Notes: generated by a model not told the origin, from the sequence alone. A stretch of DNA of 64,000 nucleotides from Roseateles_E cavernae (GCF_040187885.1 NZ_JBDPLH010000009.1:124001-188000), one strand, 5' to 3'; positions 43,352 through 53,674 are shown, counted from the stretch's first letter. Translations and numbers: made by a program.

Positions 43352-44449
43352 TCAGCTCTTGATGGTTTTGGTGGTGGTAATCGCGGCAACGACCGCATCA
43401 CCCATCTCGCGCGTGCTCACCTTCTGGGTGCCCTCGCTCCAAATGTCCGCAGTGCGCAGACCTTGGGACAACACAGCGCTCACCGCCGCTTCGATACGAG
43501 CGGCAGCTTCGGGCTGGTTGAGGGTGAACTTGAGCATCATGGCAGCGGAGAGGATTGTAGCCAGAGGATTGGCGATTCCCTTGCCCGCGATGTCCGGTGC
43601 GCTGCCATGGCTGGGTTCGTACAGGCCTTTGTTGTGCTTGTCCAACGAGGCCGAGGGCAGCATGCCGATCGAGCCGGTCAGCATCGCGGCCTCGTCCGAC
43701 AGGATGTCGCCGAACATATTGCCGGTGACGACCACGTCGAACTTCTTCGGCGCCTTGACCAGCTGCATCGCGGCGTTGTCCACATACATATGGTCCAGCT
43801 CGACATCCGGATATTCGGCGCTGACCTCGATCATCACGTCCTTCCAGAACTGGAAGGTTTCCAGCACATTGGCCTTGTCCACCGAGGTGACGCGCTTGCT
43901 GCGCTTGCGCGCCGCCTGGAAGGCCACATGGGCGATGCGCTCGATCTCAGGGCGCGAGTAGCGCATCGTGTCGAAGGCCTCCTCAGAACCCGGGAAGTGG
44001 CCGTCGACGGCGGTGCGGCGGCCGCGCGGCTGGCCGAAATAGATGTCGCCGGTCAGCTCGCGGATGATCAGGATGTCCAGGCCGGCGACCAGCTCGGGCT
44101 TCAGGCTCGATGCATGGGTCAGCTGCTCATAGCAGATCGCCGGGCGGAAGTTGGCGAACAGGCCCAGATGCTTGCGCAGGCCCAGGATGGCCTGCTCGGG
44201 GCGCAGCGGGCGGTCCAGCTTGTCGTACTTCCAGTCGCCGACGGCGCCGAACAGGATGGCGTCGGCGTCCTTGGCCAGCTGCAGCGTCGATTCAGGCAGC
44301 GGGTGGCCGGCGGCCTCATAGGCGGCGCCACCCACCGGGGCGCTTTCCAGCGTCAGCGGCAAGTCCAGCACCTTCAGGACCTTGACGGCCTCGGCGACGA
44401 TTTCGGTCCCGATGCCATCACCGGGTAGCACTGCAATTTTCATGGTCAT
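43352..44449 (-). CDS. leuB: 3-isopropylmalate dehydrogenase
   Basis: 365 residues from the ATG at 44449; a second ATG (MKIAVLPGDGIGTEI) is at 44443. Oxidative decarboxylase of leucine synthesis. Visible are the N-terminal GDGIGTEI, the substrate Arg-rich stretch (RPLRPEQAILGLRKHLGLFANFRP), the Tyr/Lys region and the metal-binding EPSHGSAPDIAGKGIANP near the C-terminus. The start overlaps the leuD stop, so leuC-leuD-leuB are coupled. asd follows after 86 bp that contain the overlapping hairpins. Confidence 0.97.
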   Translation of the reverse strand: MTMKIAVLPGDGIGTEIVAEAVKVLKVLDLPLTLESAPVGGAAYEAAGHPLPESTLQLAKDADAILFGAVGDWKYDKLDRPLRPEQAILGLRKHLGLFANFRPAICYEQLTHASSLKPELVAGLDILIIRELTGDIYFGQPRGRRTAVDGHFPGSEEAFDTMRYSRPEIERIAHVAFQAARKRSKRVTSVDKANVLETFQFWKDVMIEVSAEYPDVELDHMYVDNAAMQLVKAPKKFDVVVTGNMFGDILSDEAAMLTGSIGMLPSASLDKHNKGLYEPSHGSAPDIAGKGIANPLATILSAAMMLKFTLNQPEAAARIEAAVSAVLSQGLRTADIWSEGTQKVSTREMGDAVVAAITTTKTIKS

Positions 44450-45096
44450 CCGATCAGACGGTTGTTGAGCCAGGGCTTGCTGGCGATACGTTCGGCCTCG
44501 AAGGCCTTGATCTTGTCGGCATGGCGCAGGGTCAGACCGATGTCATCGAAACCGTTGAGCAGGCAGAACTTGCGGAAGGGCTGGACCTCGAACGCCAACT
44601 CCCCCCCATCGGCCTTGATGACGAGCTGGCGCGCCAGATCGATGGTCAGCTGATAGCCCGGGAAGGCGAACACCTCGTCGAACAGCTGGGCCACCTGGGC
44701 CTCAGGCAGCACGATGGGCAGCACGCCGTTCTTGAAGCAGTTGTTGAAGAAGATGTCGGCAAAGCTCGGCGCGATCAGCGCGCGAAAGCCGTACTGCTCC
44801 AGCGCCCAGGGCGCGTGCTCGCGGCTGGAGCCGCAGCCGAAATTGCTGCGCGCGATCAGCACCGAGGCGCCCTGGTAGCGCAGCTGGTTCAGCACGAAAT
44901 CGGGGTTGGGCTTGCGGCTGGCCGGATCCTGGCCGGGCTCGCCCGCATCCAGATAGCGCCATTCGTCGAACAGATTCGGGCCGAAGCCGCTGCGCTTGAT
45001 CGATTTCAGGAACTGCTTGGGGATGATCGCGTCGGTGTCGACATTGTCGCGATCCATCGGGGCGACGAGGCCCTTGTGAACGGTGAACTTTTCCAT
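44446..45096 (-). CDS. leuD: 3-isopropylmalate dehydratase small subunit
   Basis: 216 residues from the ATG at 45096, which shares one base with the leuC stop (TGATG); a GTG one codon earlier is also possible. LeuD is the swivelling domain that pairs with the iron-sulfur subunit LeuC. Typical motifs are DRDNVDTDAIIPKQFLK, the GCGSSREHAPWAL loop and FFNNCFKNGVLPI. It overlaps leuB by 4 bp. Confidence 0.97.
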   Translation of the reverse strand: MEKFTVHKGLVAPMDRDNVDTDAIIPKQFLKSIKRSGFGPNLFDEWRYLDAGEPGQDPASRKPNPDFVLNQLRYQGASVLIARSNFGCGSSREHAPWALEQYGFRALIAPSFADIFFNNCFKNGVLPIVLPEAQVAQLFDEVFAFPGYQLTIDLARQLVIKADGGELAFEVQPFRKFCLLNGFDDIGLTLRHADKIKAFEAERIASKPWLNNRLIG

Positions 45097-46526
45097 CACG
45101 AAATCCTTCGAACATCAACGAAATGGCCTTGCATCGCGGCCGCTGCGGCCATCGCCGGGCTGACCAGATGGGTGCGGCCGCCGGCGCCCTGGCGTCCTTC
45201 GAAATTGCGATTGCTGGTCGAGGCACAGCGCTCGCCCGGCTCCAGCCGGTCGGCATTCATCGCCAGGCACATCGAGCAACCCGGCTCGCGCCACTCGAAG
45301 CCGGCCGCCTTGAAGACCTGGTCCAGGCCTTCGCGCTCGGCCTGCTCCTTCACCAGGCCCGAGCCCGGCACCACCATCGCCAGCTTCACATTGGCGGCGA
45401 TCTTGCCGCCATTGCTTCCGGACATCCGGCGCACGACGGCCGCAGCCTCGCGCATGTCCTCGATGCGGCTGTTGGTGCAGGAGCCGATGAAGACCTTGTC
45501 GATCAGGATGTCGTTGATGGCCTTGTTCGGCTCCAGATTCATGTACTGCAACGCCCGCTCGATGGCGCCGCGCTTGACGGCATCCTTTTCCTTGTCCGGA
45601 TCGGGCACACGGTCCTCGATCGACAAGACCATCTCGGGGCTGGTGCCCCAGGTGACTTGCGGGCGGATCTGGGCGGCGTCGAGCTCGACCACTTTGTCGA
45701 AGCTCGCACCCGGGTCCGAGTGCAGGGTGCGCCAGTAGGCCACCGCCTGCTCCCATTCGACACCGCTGGGCGAGAAGGGCCGGCCCTTGCAGTAGTTGAT
45801 CGTGGTCTCGTCCACGGCAATCAGGCCGGCGCGGGCGCCCGCCTCGATGGCCATATTGCAGACCGTCATCCGCCCTTCCATGCTCAGCGCGCGGATTGCC
45901 GAGCCGCCGAATTCGATCGTGTAGCCGGTGCCGCCGGCCGTGCCGATCTTGCCGATGATGGCCAGCACGATGTCCTTGGCGCCGACGCCTTTCGGTGTCT
46001 GGCCCTCGACCTTGATCAGCAGGTTCTTGGCCTTCTTGGCCAGCAGGGTCTGGGTGGCCAGCACATGCTCGACCTCGGAGGTGCCGATGCCGTGGGCCAG
46101 CGCGCCGAAAGCGCCGTGGGTCGAGGTGTGGCTGTCGCCGCAGACCACGGTCATGCCCGGCAGGGTCGCGCCCTGCTCCGGGCCGATCACATGGACGATG
46201 CCCTGGCGCTTGTCGCTCATCTTGAACTGGGTGATGCCGAAGCGGTCGCAGTTCTGGTCCAGGGTGTCGACCTGCAGCTTGGAGATCGGGTCGGCGATGC
46301 CCTGGCTGCGGTCGGTGGTCGGCACATTGTGGTCGCTGACCGCCAGATTGGCCGACAGGCGCCAGATCTTGCGCCCGGCCAGATCCAGACCTTCGAAGGC
46401 CTGCGGGCTGGTCACCTCATGGACCAGATGGCGGTCGATATAGAGGGTGGCCGTGCCGTCCTCCTCGGTGTGGACGACATGCTCGTCCCAGAGCTTGTCG
46501 TAAAGCGTGCGAGCTGCAGTGGTCAT
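45096..46526 (-). CDS. leuC: 3-isopropylmalate dehydratase large subunit
   Basis: 476 residues from the ATG at 46526. Aconitase-like enzyme that isomerises 2- to 3-isopropylmalate. The three 4Fe-4S cysteines are in GSCTNSR (one) and EPGCSMCLAMN (two), and CGDSHTSTHGAFGA is intact. The start overlaps the stop of the LysR regulator upstream (ATGA), so the regulator is in the same transcript. leuA is not nearby. Confidence 0.98.
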   Translation of the reverse strand: MTTAARTLYDKLWDEHVVHTEEDGTATLYIDRHLVHEVTSPQAFEGLDLAGRKIWRLSANLAVSDHNVPTTDRSQGIADPISKLQVDTLDQNCDRFGITQFKMSDKRQGIVHVIGPEQGATLPGMTVVCGDSHTSTHGAFGALAHGIGTSEVEHVLATQTLLAKKAKNLLIKVEGQTPKGVGAKDIVLAIIGKIGTAGGTGYTIEFGGSAIRALSMEGRMTVCNMAIEAGARAGLIAVDETTINYCKGRPFSPSGVEWEQAVAYWRTLHSDPGASFDKVVELDAAQIRPQVTWGTSPEMVLSIEDRVPDPDKEKDAVKRGAIERALQYMNLEPNKAINDILIDKVFIGSCTNSRIEDMREAAAVVRRMSGSNGGKIAANVKLAMVVPGSGLVKEQAEREGLDQVFKAAGFEWREPGCSMCLAMNADRLEPGERCASTSNRNFEGRQGAGGRTHLVSPAMAAAAAMQGHFVDVRRIS

Positions 46527-47434
46527 GGCTGGCTTTCTACGGGGATGTTGGGGAGGGGACAGAGGGCATCGACAAAGCGTTGCACCACGGTGGGCAGGCG
46601 CTCCTGACGCTGCACACCCAGACAATAGTCGCGCGCGGCCCAGGCTTCATCGAGCACGAGATGACTGACCGCGAAGACACGCGAGAAACGTTCGGCCGGC
46701 ACCGAAGGCAGCACCGCCACGCCCAGGCCGGCCTCGACCAGCTGGGCAATCGCATCGAAGCCGCGCACCTGCAGGCGCGCGTTCAGCGTGCGGCCGCGCG
46801 ACAGCGCCTGCTCGCGCATCAGCTGCTGGGCGCTGGCGCCGGCATGCAGGCCGATCAGGTCGTAGTCCAGCAGGTCGGAGAAGCTGACCGACCGCTGCCG
46901 CGCCAGCCCATGATTCTTGGGCACCAGCACGGCCAGCCGGCTCTGGGCATAGACCCAGGCCTGGACCCGGTTGTCCAGCAGCGGCGGCGTGAACACGCCG
47001 ATATCGGCGCGGCCCTCGGCCACCGCTGCCTGCACCTCGGCGCTGGTCTGGTCTTCCAGGCTGATGCGGATCTGCGGATGGGCCTGGCTGAAGGCGGCCA
47101 GATCGGCCGGCAGGCATTCGGCGATCGCGCCGCTATTGGCGGCGATGCGCAGATGGCCCTTGATGCCGCGCGCGAACTCGACCACCTCGCTCTCCAGCGC
47201 ATGCAGCGAGGCATGCAGCGAGCGGATATGGCGCACCAGCGCGCGGCAGGCCTCGGTCGGCTCGACACCGCGGGCGCGGCGCTCGAACAGCTGCACGCCC
47301 AGCCGCGCCTCCAGGTCGGAAACCCGCTTGCTGGCCGCCGCCAGCGCCAGGTGCTCGCGCGCCGCCCCGGCGGTGATCGAGCGGGTCTGCTCGATCGCCA
47401 GCACGAGATTCAGCGTGGTCAGGTCCAGGCGCAT
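46523..47434 (-). CDS. LysR-family regulator upstream of leuC
   Basis: 303 residues from the ATG at 47434 (MRLDLTTLNLVLAIEQTRSI). The winged helix-turn-helix is clear (SITAGAAREHLALAAASKRV, LEARLGVQLFERRARGVEPT), followed by an effector domain of the CbbR/LysR type (GAIAECLPADLAAFSQAHPQ). The helix-turn-helix reads LALAAASKRVSDLEA, typical of a subgroup often found beside leuC in Burkholderiales. It is parallel to and overlaps leuC, so it may sense a leucine-pathway intermediate. It starts 17 bp after the solute-binding protein gene. Confidence 0.93.
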   Translation of the reverse strand: MRLDLTTLNLVLAIEQTRSITAGAAREHLALAAASKRVSDLEARLGVQLFERRARGVEPTEACRALVRHIRSLHASLHALESEVVEFARGIKGHLRIAANSGAIAECLPADLAAFSQAHPQIRISLEDQTSAEVQAAVAEGRADIGVFTPPLLDNRVQAWVYAQSRLAVLVPKNHGLARQRSVSFSDLLDYDLIGLHAGASAQQLMREQALSRGRTLNARLQVRGFDAIAQLVEAGLGVAVLPSVPAERFSRVFAVSHLVLDEAWAARDYCLGVQRQERLPTVVQRFVDALCPLPNIPVESQP

Positions 47435-47451
47435 GGCGGCGGCGGCTTTTA

Positions 47452-48462
47452 TTACTCGGCGTTGATGCCGGCGGCCTGTACGGCCTTGGCCCACTTCAGC
47501 GTTTCCTTGGCCGCGAACAGGCCCAGCTCGGGCGGCGTGCTGGGCGTCAGCTCGAAGCCCGACAGCGCCAGCTTGGCCTGCACGCTCTTGTCGGTCAGCG
47601 CCGAGCGCACCCACTGGTTCATCTTCGCGAGCACCGGCTCGGGCGTGCCGGCCGGCGCATACATCGCGAACCAGGCCGTCATCTCGAAGCCGGGCACGAC
47701 GCTCTTGGTCATCGTCGGCACGCCCGGCAGCATCGGATGCTCCTTGCCCGAGGTGACCGCCAGCGCGCGCAGCTTGCCGGCCTTGACCTGGGGCACGCCC
47801 GAGGCCAGATCGCCGAACACCAGCTGTATCGTGCCGCCCATCGTGTCCGTCATCGCCGGCTGCACGCCCTTGTAGGGAATATGGGCCATCACCAGCTTGT
47901 TGGCATGCACCAGCGCATGGCCGGGGATCAGGCTGCCGCTGGAGCCCGAGCCCCAGGCCAGCTTGTCCGGATTGGCCTTCACATAGGCGACGAACTTTTC
48001 GGCCGTGTCGGCCGGCACCGCCGGGTTGACCAGCATGATGAAGGGGATCTCGGCCAGGCGGCTGACCGGCGTGAAGTCCTTGATCGGGTCATAGGGCAGC
48101 TTGCGGTACAGCGAGGCATTGGCCGCGTGCGTGGTGCTGGTGGCGATCAGGAAGTTGTAGCCGTCGGGGGCGGCCTTGGCGGCTGCGCCCGTGCCCAAGG
48201 TACCGTTGGCCCCGGGCTTGTTGTCGACGACGACCGCCTGGCCGGCCGCCTTGCCCACATGTTCGGCCAGCACCCGGGCCAGCTGATCGGTGGCGCTGCC
48301 GGCTGGGAAGGGCACGATCCAGTTCAGGCCGCGCTGCGGATAGCCGGCCGGCAGCTCGCTCTTGGGTGCGGCCAGCAGCGTCGTGCTCGCCGCCAGCAGG
48401 CCCAGGCAGACGGCGAGGTGCCGGCGGGCGGCGGACGGGCTGGAAATCTTCGACACAGGCAT
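47452..48462 (-). CDS. Bug/TctC-family solute-binding protein
   Basis: 336 residues from the ATG at 48462, which has GGAG 8 bp upstream; an ATG at 48489 adds nine residues and has no such site. A signal peptide (about 10-32, HLAVCLGLLAASTTLLAA) is followed by the TctC/Bug fold: WIVPFPAGSATDQLARVLAE, VVDNKPGANGTLGTG, and VFGDLASGVPQVKAGKLRAL. Family members bind carboxylates in the periplasm for TctAB transport; here no tctA/tctB is adjacent, the usual orphan state of the many Bug proteins in Burkholderiales. The ligand is unknown. Confidence 0.95.
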   Translation of the reverse strand: MPVSKISSPSAARRHLAVCLGLLAASTTLLAAPKSELPAGYPQRGLNWIVPFPAGSATDQLARVLAEHVGKAAGQAVVVDNKPGANGTLGTGAAAKAAPDGYNFLIATSTTHAANASLYRKLPYDPIKDFTPVSRLAEIPFIMLVNPAVPADTAEKFVAYVKANPDKLAWGSGSSGSLIPGHALVHANKLVMAHIPYKGVQPAMTDTMGGTIQLVFGDLASGVPQVKAGKLRALAVTSGKEHPMLPGVPTMTKSVVPGFEMTAWFAMYAPAGTPEPVLAKMNQWVRSALTDKSVQAKLALSGFELTPSTPPELGLFAAKETLKWAKAVQAAGINAE

Positions 48463-48840
48463 GGCAGTCTCCGCGTTGGTATAGGGCATAGACCCGTCGC
48501 CGGGCCGGCAGCTCGCACGATAGCCTTCGCAGCTCCGCTTGATCTACTCAAGCTGCCAATTAAGACTTCGCGCCAAGCGAAGTCTCGCAGATTCCTGGCT
48601 GCTGCGGCAATGCGCGGATCAGTTTCGTCCCCGCTCCAACTCGCTCATTTGGTGCACTGGTTGCTGACCGCGACGGCGCAGCCGGGCATGGACGGGGTGA
48701 GCCTGCAGCAGGCCATGTGTGCGATGGCCAAGCTGAACCGACTAGCTCCTTCGGCCCACCGACGGCGAGCCGGCCACGGGGCGGCACGTCATCTCCCGCC
48801 CCTAAGCTGAGGCGCTTCGACCACCACCCGCCGAAGCGTC
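48463..48840. other. Intergenic region between divergent genes, possible short ORF
   Basis: This 378 bp gap holds the promoters of two divergent genes. A perfect inverted repeat is at 48563-48585 (separate entry). A frame of 66 codons on the plus strand (48610-48810) translates a helical stretch (LQLAHLVHWLLTATAQPGMD) with no recognisable family and no clear ribosome site; it could be a gene remnant or chance. I see no RNA gene. Confidence 0.5.
48563..48585. repeat. Inverted repeat in divergent intergenic region
   Basis: AGACTTCGC and GCGAAGTCT are perfect 9 bp arms around GCCAA. No T-run follows on either strand, so an operator or mRNA hairpin is more likely than a terminator. It is about 100 bp upstream of the solute-binding protein gene. 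Confidence 0.55.
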
Positions 48841-51144
48841 ATGTCCACCTTTCTCGCCTGTGCTGCCCTGCTGCTGACCGCCGTCCTGCCGATTCGGGCT
48901 GCGGCCGATTGCAAGGCGCTCGACAACTCGCTGACCGTGCGGATTGGCGCTTATGACTCCGGCGTCGACAACCCTATGGTCGAGGGCAAGTGCACCATCG
49001 ACGACCTGCTGGATGACGAGCGGACCTGGGGCAGCCAGAGGGAATTTCTGGACCATGCCGGCAAGGTCTTCAACGACCTGCTGAAGGATGGCCTGATCAG
49101 CCTGGATGAGCGCGACCGGCTGATGGCCGCGGCCCGCTCATCTGGCATCGGCAGCCAGCTGACGGTCAAGCTGATCGCCTTCAACGATCTCCACGGCGCG
49201 ATCAAATCCGCTGAAGGTGCGCCCGGCAACCCCGGTGTGGCCCGACTTGCGAACCGCATCCAGGCCTTGAAGGCCACCAATCCCTTGCATGCGGTCGTCT
49301 CGGCAGGCGATATGGTCGGCGCCAGCCCGCTGAGCTCGGCCCTGTTCAAGGACGAACCGACCATCGAGGCGATGAACCGCATCGGCATCGACTTTGCCGC
49401 CACCGGCGTCCACGAGTTTGACGAGGGCCGCGACGAACTGCTGCGCCTGCAGCAGGGCGGCAATCACCCGAGCAGCGGCTTCTCCGGCCAGGGGCTCGCA
49501 GCGGACCGGCGTCAGGACGGCCAGTTTTCCGGCGCCGCCTTCCAGTTCCTGGCCGCCAATGTCATGGACGCCGCCAGCCTTCAAGCCCTGCTGCCGGCGC
49601 TAGGCTACAAGGAATTCATGGGCCACAGGATCGCCTTCATCGGCGTCGCGCGCCGCAGCACGCCGGCCCATGTCCCGGCTGCTGGCGTGGCCGGCCTGGA
49701 GTTCCGGGACGAGGCCGAGACCATCAACGCCCTGGTGCCCGGCATCCTGGCCCAGGGGGTCAAGAGCATCGTCGTGCTGGTGCATGAGGGCGGGCTGACG
49801 GCCGGGGGGACCAGCAATGGCTGCAGCGGCCTGTCCGGTCCCATCGTGGACCTCGTCGGTCGACTGGACCCGGAAATTGATCTGATCGTGTCCGGCGGCA
49901 GTCATCTGGCCTACAACTGCAGCGTCAACAACCGGGCCGGCATCCCGGTGCCCCTCACATCGGCCGGTCATCACGCCAGCCATCTGTCGGATATCGAACT
50001 GACTCTGGATACCAGTAGCGGCAATGTGGTGGCGGCATCTGCGACCAACTACCCGATCGGACCCGATGAACCGGAAGCCGCCGAGATCCAGGCCGTCGTC
50101 GCCCACTATGCAGCGCTGGCCTCGGCCACCCCGGCCGTGGGGCGCATCACGGCCGAAGCGCTGGGCCTGGTGATCAATCTCAACGATCCCTATTCGGTCG
50201 CCGTCGGGGAGTACTACGCAAGGCGCAGAGGCATACCCGAGAGCCATATCGTCCGCGTCAGCCTGCCAACCACGGCGTCGATCAGCAGGAGCAGTTTCGA
50301 AGCCCTGGCCGCCGAGTTGCGGAACCGCCTGCCCGAGACGGTCCAGGGCTTGGCGCTGGCCTGGGTCAAGCCCTATGCGGTCGAATGCAACTCGATCACC
50401 TCGGCCCTGACCATGGGCTTCCAGCCCGAGATCTGCAGCAGCCCCAACGTCTGCACGCCCAGCAAGGCATCGCCTTATTTCCGCTACATCGGCGCGCGGC
50501 CGTTCACCGACATGGGCCAACGGCCCAGCATGCTGATCGCGGCACGCAGCATCGACAGCGCCAAGGCGCTGATCGAGCGCGGCATCAGTGCCGACCAGAG
50601 CATGCCGGCCGACCACCGGTCATCGGCCAAGGCCTACTTCATCAAGACCTGGGATGGCTTTCGCAGTGTGCGACATGGCGATTTCCCGGCGGCCGGCCCC
50701 ATCGGTCCCTGGGGCCTGACGGTGCAGCGCGAAAGCCTGAACAGCGGCTACACCCAGGTGCCGATTTCCGAGGTGCTGATCTACCAGACCGGGCTGACCC
50801 GCGTCGACGGCTTGAATCAGGTGCAGTGGCGGCCCGGCGCCTTGGCCGACCACCTGACCTCGTTCGGCGGCCGGCTCGATGCAGCACCGGGCAGCGCCCA
50901 GATGAGCGTGCTCGACTGGATCGAGTCCGGCGCCACCGCCAGCTACGGCACGGTCACCGAACCCTGCAACTACAACACCAAATTCCCCCACCCTCGCCTG
51001 CTGACGAAAAGCTATCTGCAGGGCGCCACGGCGCTGGAGGCCTATTGGAAGAGTGTCGAGTGGCCCGGCCAGGGGGTCTTTGTTGGCGAACCTTTGGCCG
51101 CGCCTTTCGCCCCTTTGCTGGAGTTGCCGCCGGGCCGGCCCTGA
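48841..51144 (+). CDS. Secreted fusion: degenerate 5'-nucleotidase-like domain + TIGR03790-type domain
   Basis: 767 residues with an N-terminal signal peptide (about 1-22). Residues about 105-430 align by motif with UshA-type 5'-nucleotidases (FNDLHGA, SAGDMVGASPL, HEFDEG, IVVLVHEGG, LAYNC), but the usual GNHEFD reads GVHEFD (N replaced by V190) and the usual SGHTH reads SGGSH (first His replaced by G353). Two metal/catalytic residues are thus lost. At about residue 436 the sequence should enter the 5'-nucleotidase C-terminal domain; instead a TIGR03790-type domain begins (LGLVINLNDPYSVAVGEYYA) and runs to the end (EPCNYNTKFPHPRLL, EAYWKSVEWPGQGVFVGEPL). The function of TIGR03790 is unknown. 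Family naming is from memory. Confidence 0.85.
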   Translation: MSTFLACAALLLTAVLPIRAAADCKALDNSLTVRIGAYDSGVDNPMVEGKCTIDDLLDDERTWGSQREFLDHAGKVFNDLLKDGLISLDERDRLMAAARSSGIGSQLTVKLIAFNDLHGAIKSAEGAPGNPGVARLANRIQALKATNPLHAVVSAGDMVGASPLSSALFKDEPTIEAMNRIGIDFAATGVHEFDEGRDELLRLQQGGNHPSSGFSGQGLAADRRQDGQFSGAAFQFLAANVMDAASLQALLPALGYKEFMGHRIAFIGVARRSTPAHVPAAGVAGLEFRDEAETINALVPGILAQGVKSIVVLVHEGGLTAGGTSNGCSGLSGPIVDLVGRLDPEIDLIVSGGSHLAYNCSVNNRAGIPVPLTSAGHHASHLSDIELTLDTSSGNVVAASATNYPIGPDEPEAAEIQAVVAHYAALASATPAVGRITAEALGLVINLNDPYSVAVGEYYARRRGIPESHIVRVSLPTTASISRSSFEALAAELRNRLPETVQGLALAWVKPYAVECNSITSALTMGFQPEICSSPNVCTPSKASPYFRYIGARPFTDMGQRPSMLIAARSIDSAKALIERGISADQSMPADHRSSAKAYFIKTWDGFRSVRHGDFPAAGPIGPWGLTVQRESLNSGYTQVPISEVLIYQTGLTRVDGLNQVQWRPGALADHLTSFGGRLDAAPGSAQMSVLDWIESGATASYGTVTEPCNYNTKFPHPRLLTKSYLQGATALEAYWKSVEWPGQGVFVGEPLAAPFAPLLELPPGRP

Positions 51145-51164
51145 GCCCGGAACGGCATGGCGAA

Positions 51165-51628
<464 letters not shown>

Positions 51629-51629
<1 letters not shown>

Positions 51630-53674
51630 TACTCGAACCTCAAAATCGGCTGATCGACCGACAGACTTTCACCGGTCTTTGCCAGCACCTCGGCGATCTT
51701 CACATCGCGTTCGGCGACGAGGATGTTCTCCATCTTCATCGCCTCGATCACCGCCAGGCGCTCGCCGGCCTGCACGGTCTGCCCCGGCTCGGCGGCGATA
51801 TGAACCAGCAGACCCGGCATCGGCGAGAGCAGGAATTTGCTGGTGTCGGGCGGAGCCTTGTAAGGCATCAGCGCCTGCAGCTCGGCGGCGCGCGGCGACA
51901 GCACGCTGACCTCGATGGCCAGGCCGTTGTGCTGGATGCGGTAGGCCAGCGGATTCTTGGCCGTGCCGCGCTCGGCCTGGGCCGTGAAGGGCCGGCCGTT
52001 GACGGTGCCGGCGATGCGGATGTCGTTCAGGCGCGAGGTGCTGACGATGCGGTAGCTGCGGTCGCCGACCCGCACATGGGCCTCGCCAAGATGACCGACG
52101 AACTCGTCGATATGCAGCGCATGGCGCTGATGCCGGCCGCCGCCCTCGTTGACCAGGGCCATATAGTCATGCTCGATCTTCACCTCATGGCCGGGCAGCT
52201 GGCCGGTGATGCCGGCCTCGCGCTCGCGCGCCTTGCGGCGGATGAAGCCGGCCAGCGCGTCCAGAAAGCCCGGATCCTCATGCACCACATCCTCGGCCTT
52301 GAAGCCGCCGCCGTAGTGCTGGGCGATGAAGCCGGTGTTGAAGTTGCCGCTGCCGAAATCGGGGTGGGCCAGCAGGGCGGACTGGAAGGGGATGTTGCTG
52401 CTGATGCCGCGGATCACAAAGCCGTTCAGGGCCTCGCGCATCTTCGCGATGGCCTCGGCGCGGTCCTTGCCGTGCACGATCAGCTTGGCAATCATCGAGT
52501 CATAGAACATCGGAATCTCGCCGCCCTCGTAGACGCCGGTGTCCACCCGCACGCCGAAGCGTTCGGGCGCCGCCTGCTCCATGCTGGTCTCGGGCGGCTG
52601 GTATTTCACCAGGCGGCCGGTCGAAGGCAGGAAGTTGCGGAAAGGATCCTCGGCATTGATGCGGCACTCGATGGCCCAGCCTTCGCGCTTGATCTCGTCC
52701 TGCTTGAAGGGCAGCGGCTCGCCGGCGGCCACGCGAATCATCTGCTCGACCAGATCGACACCGGTGATGCACTCGGTCACCGGATGCTCGACCTGCAGCC
52801 GGGTGTTCATCTCCAGAAAATAGAAGCTCTGGTCCTTGCCGACGACGAACTCCACCGTGCCGGCGCTCTGGTACCTGACGGCCTTGGCCAGCGCCACGGC
52901 CTGCTCGCCCATGGCCTTGCGCGTGGCCTCGGAAATAAAGGGCGACGGCGCCTCCTCGATCACCTTCTGGTGGCGGCGCTGGATCGAGCATTCGCGCTCA
53001 TGCAGATAGACGACGTTGCCCTGGCTGTCGCCCAGCACCTGGATCTCGATATGACGCGGCTCCTCGACGAACTTCTCCATGAAGACACGGTCGTCGCCGA
53101 AGCTGTTGCGGGCCTCGTTGCGGCAGCTGGTGAAGCCCTCGAAGCAGTCCTTGTCGTTGAAGGCCACGCGCAGGCCCTTGCCGCCGCCACCGGCGCTGGC
53201 CTTGATCATCACCGGGTAGCCGATACCCTTGGCGATCTCGACGGCCGACTCGGCCGACAGGATGGGCTCGTTGTGGCCGGGGATGGTGTTGACATTCGCC
53301 TCCTTGGCCAGCTTCTTCGAGGCGATCTTGTCGCCCATCGCAGCGATCGAATAGTGCTTGGGGCCGATAAAGGTGATGCCCTCTTCCTCGACACGACGCG
53401 CGAAGTCCTCGTTCTCGCTCAGAAAACCGTAGCCGGGATGGATGGCCTGGGCGCCAGTAGCCTTGGCCGCTGCGATGATCTTGTCGGCCACCAGATAGGA
53501 CTCGCGCGAGGGCGCGGGGCCGAGCAGCACCGCTTCATCGGCCAGCTCGACGTGGCGGGCGTCCTTGTCGGCCTCGGAGTAGACGGCTACCGTCTTGATG
53601 CCCAGCTTTTGCGCGGTCTTGATGACGCGGCAGGCGATCTCGCCACGATTTGCAATCAGGATCTTGGTAAACAT
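51629..53674 (-). CDS. pccA: Propionyl-CoA carboxylase alpha subunit (biotin carboxylase + BCCP)
   Basis: 681 residues. The biotin carboxylase part (1-450) has the preATP-grasp start KILIANRGEIACRVI, ATP-grasp loop KASAGGGGKGLRVA and RDCSIQRRHQK-type HERECSIQRRHQKVIEEAPS. A BT-type bridging domain follows (about 480-590), and the biotinyl domain ends the protein with the biotin site EAMKMENIL. It carboxylates biotin for transfer to propionyl-CoA by PccB. Length, bridging domain and neighbours favour propionyl- over methylcrotonyl-CoA carboxylase. It starts 21 bp after the pccB stop. Confidence 0.93.
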
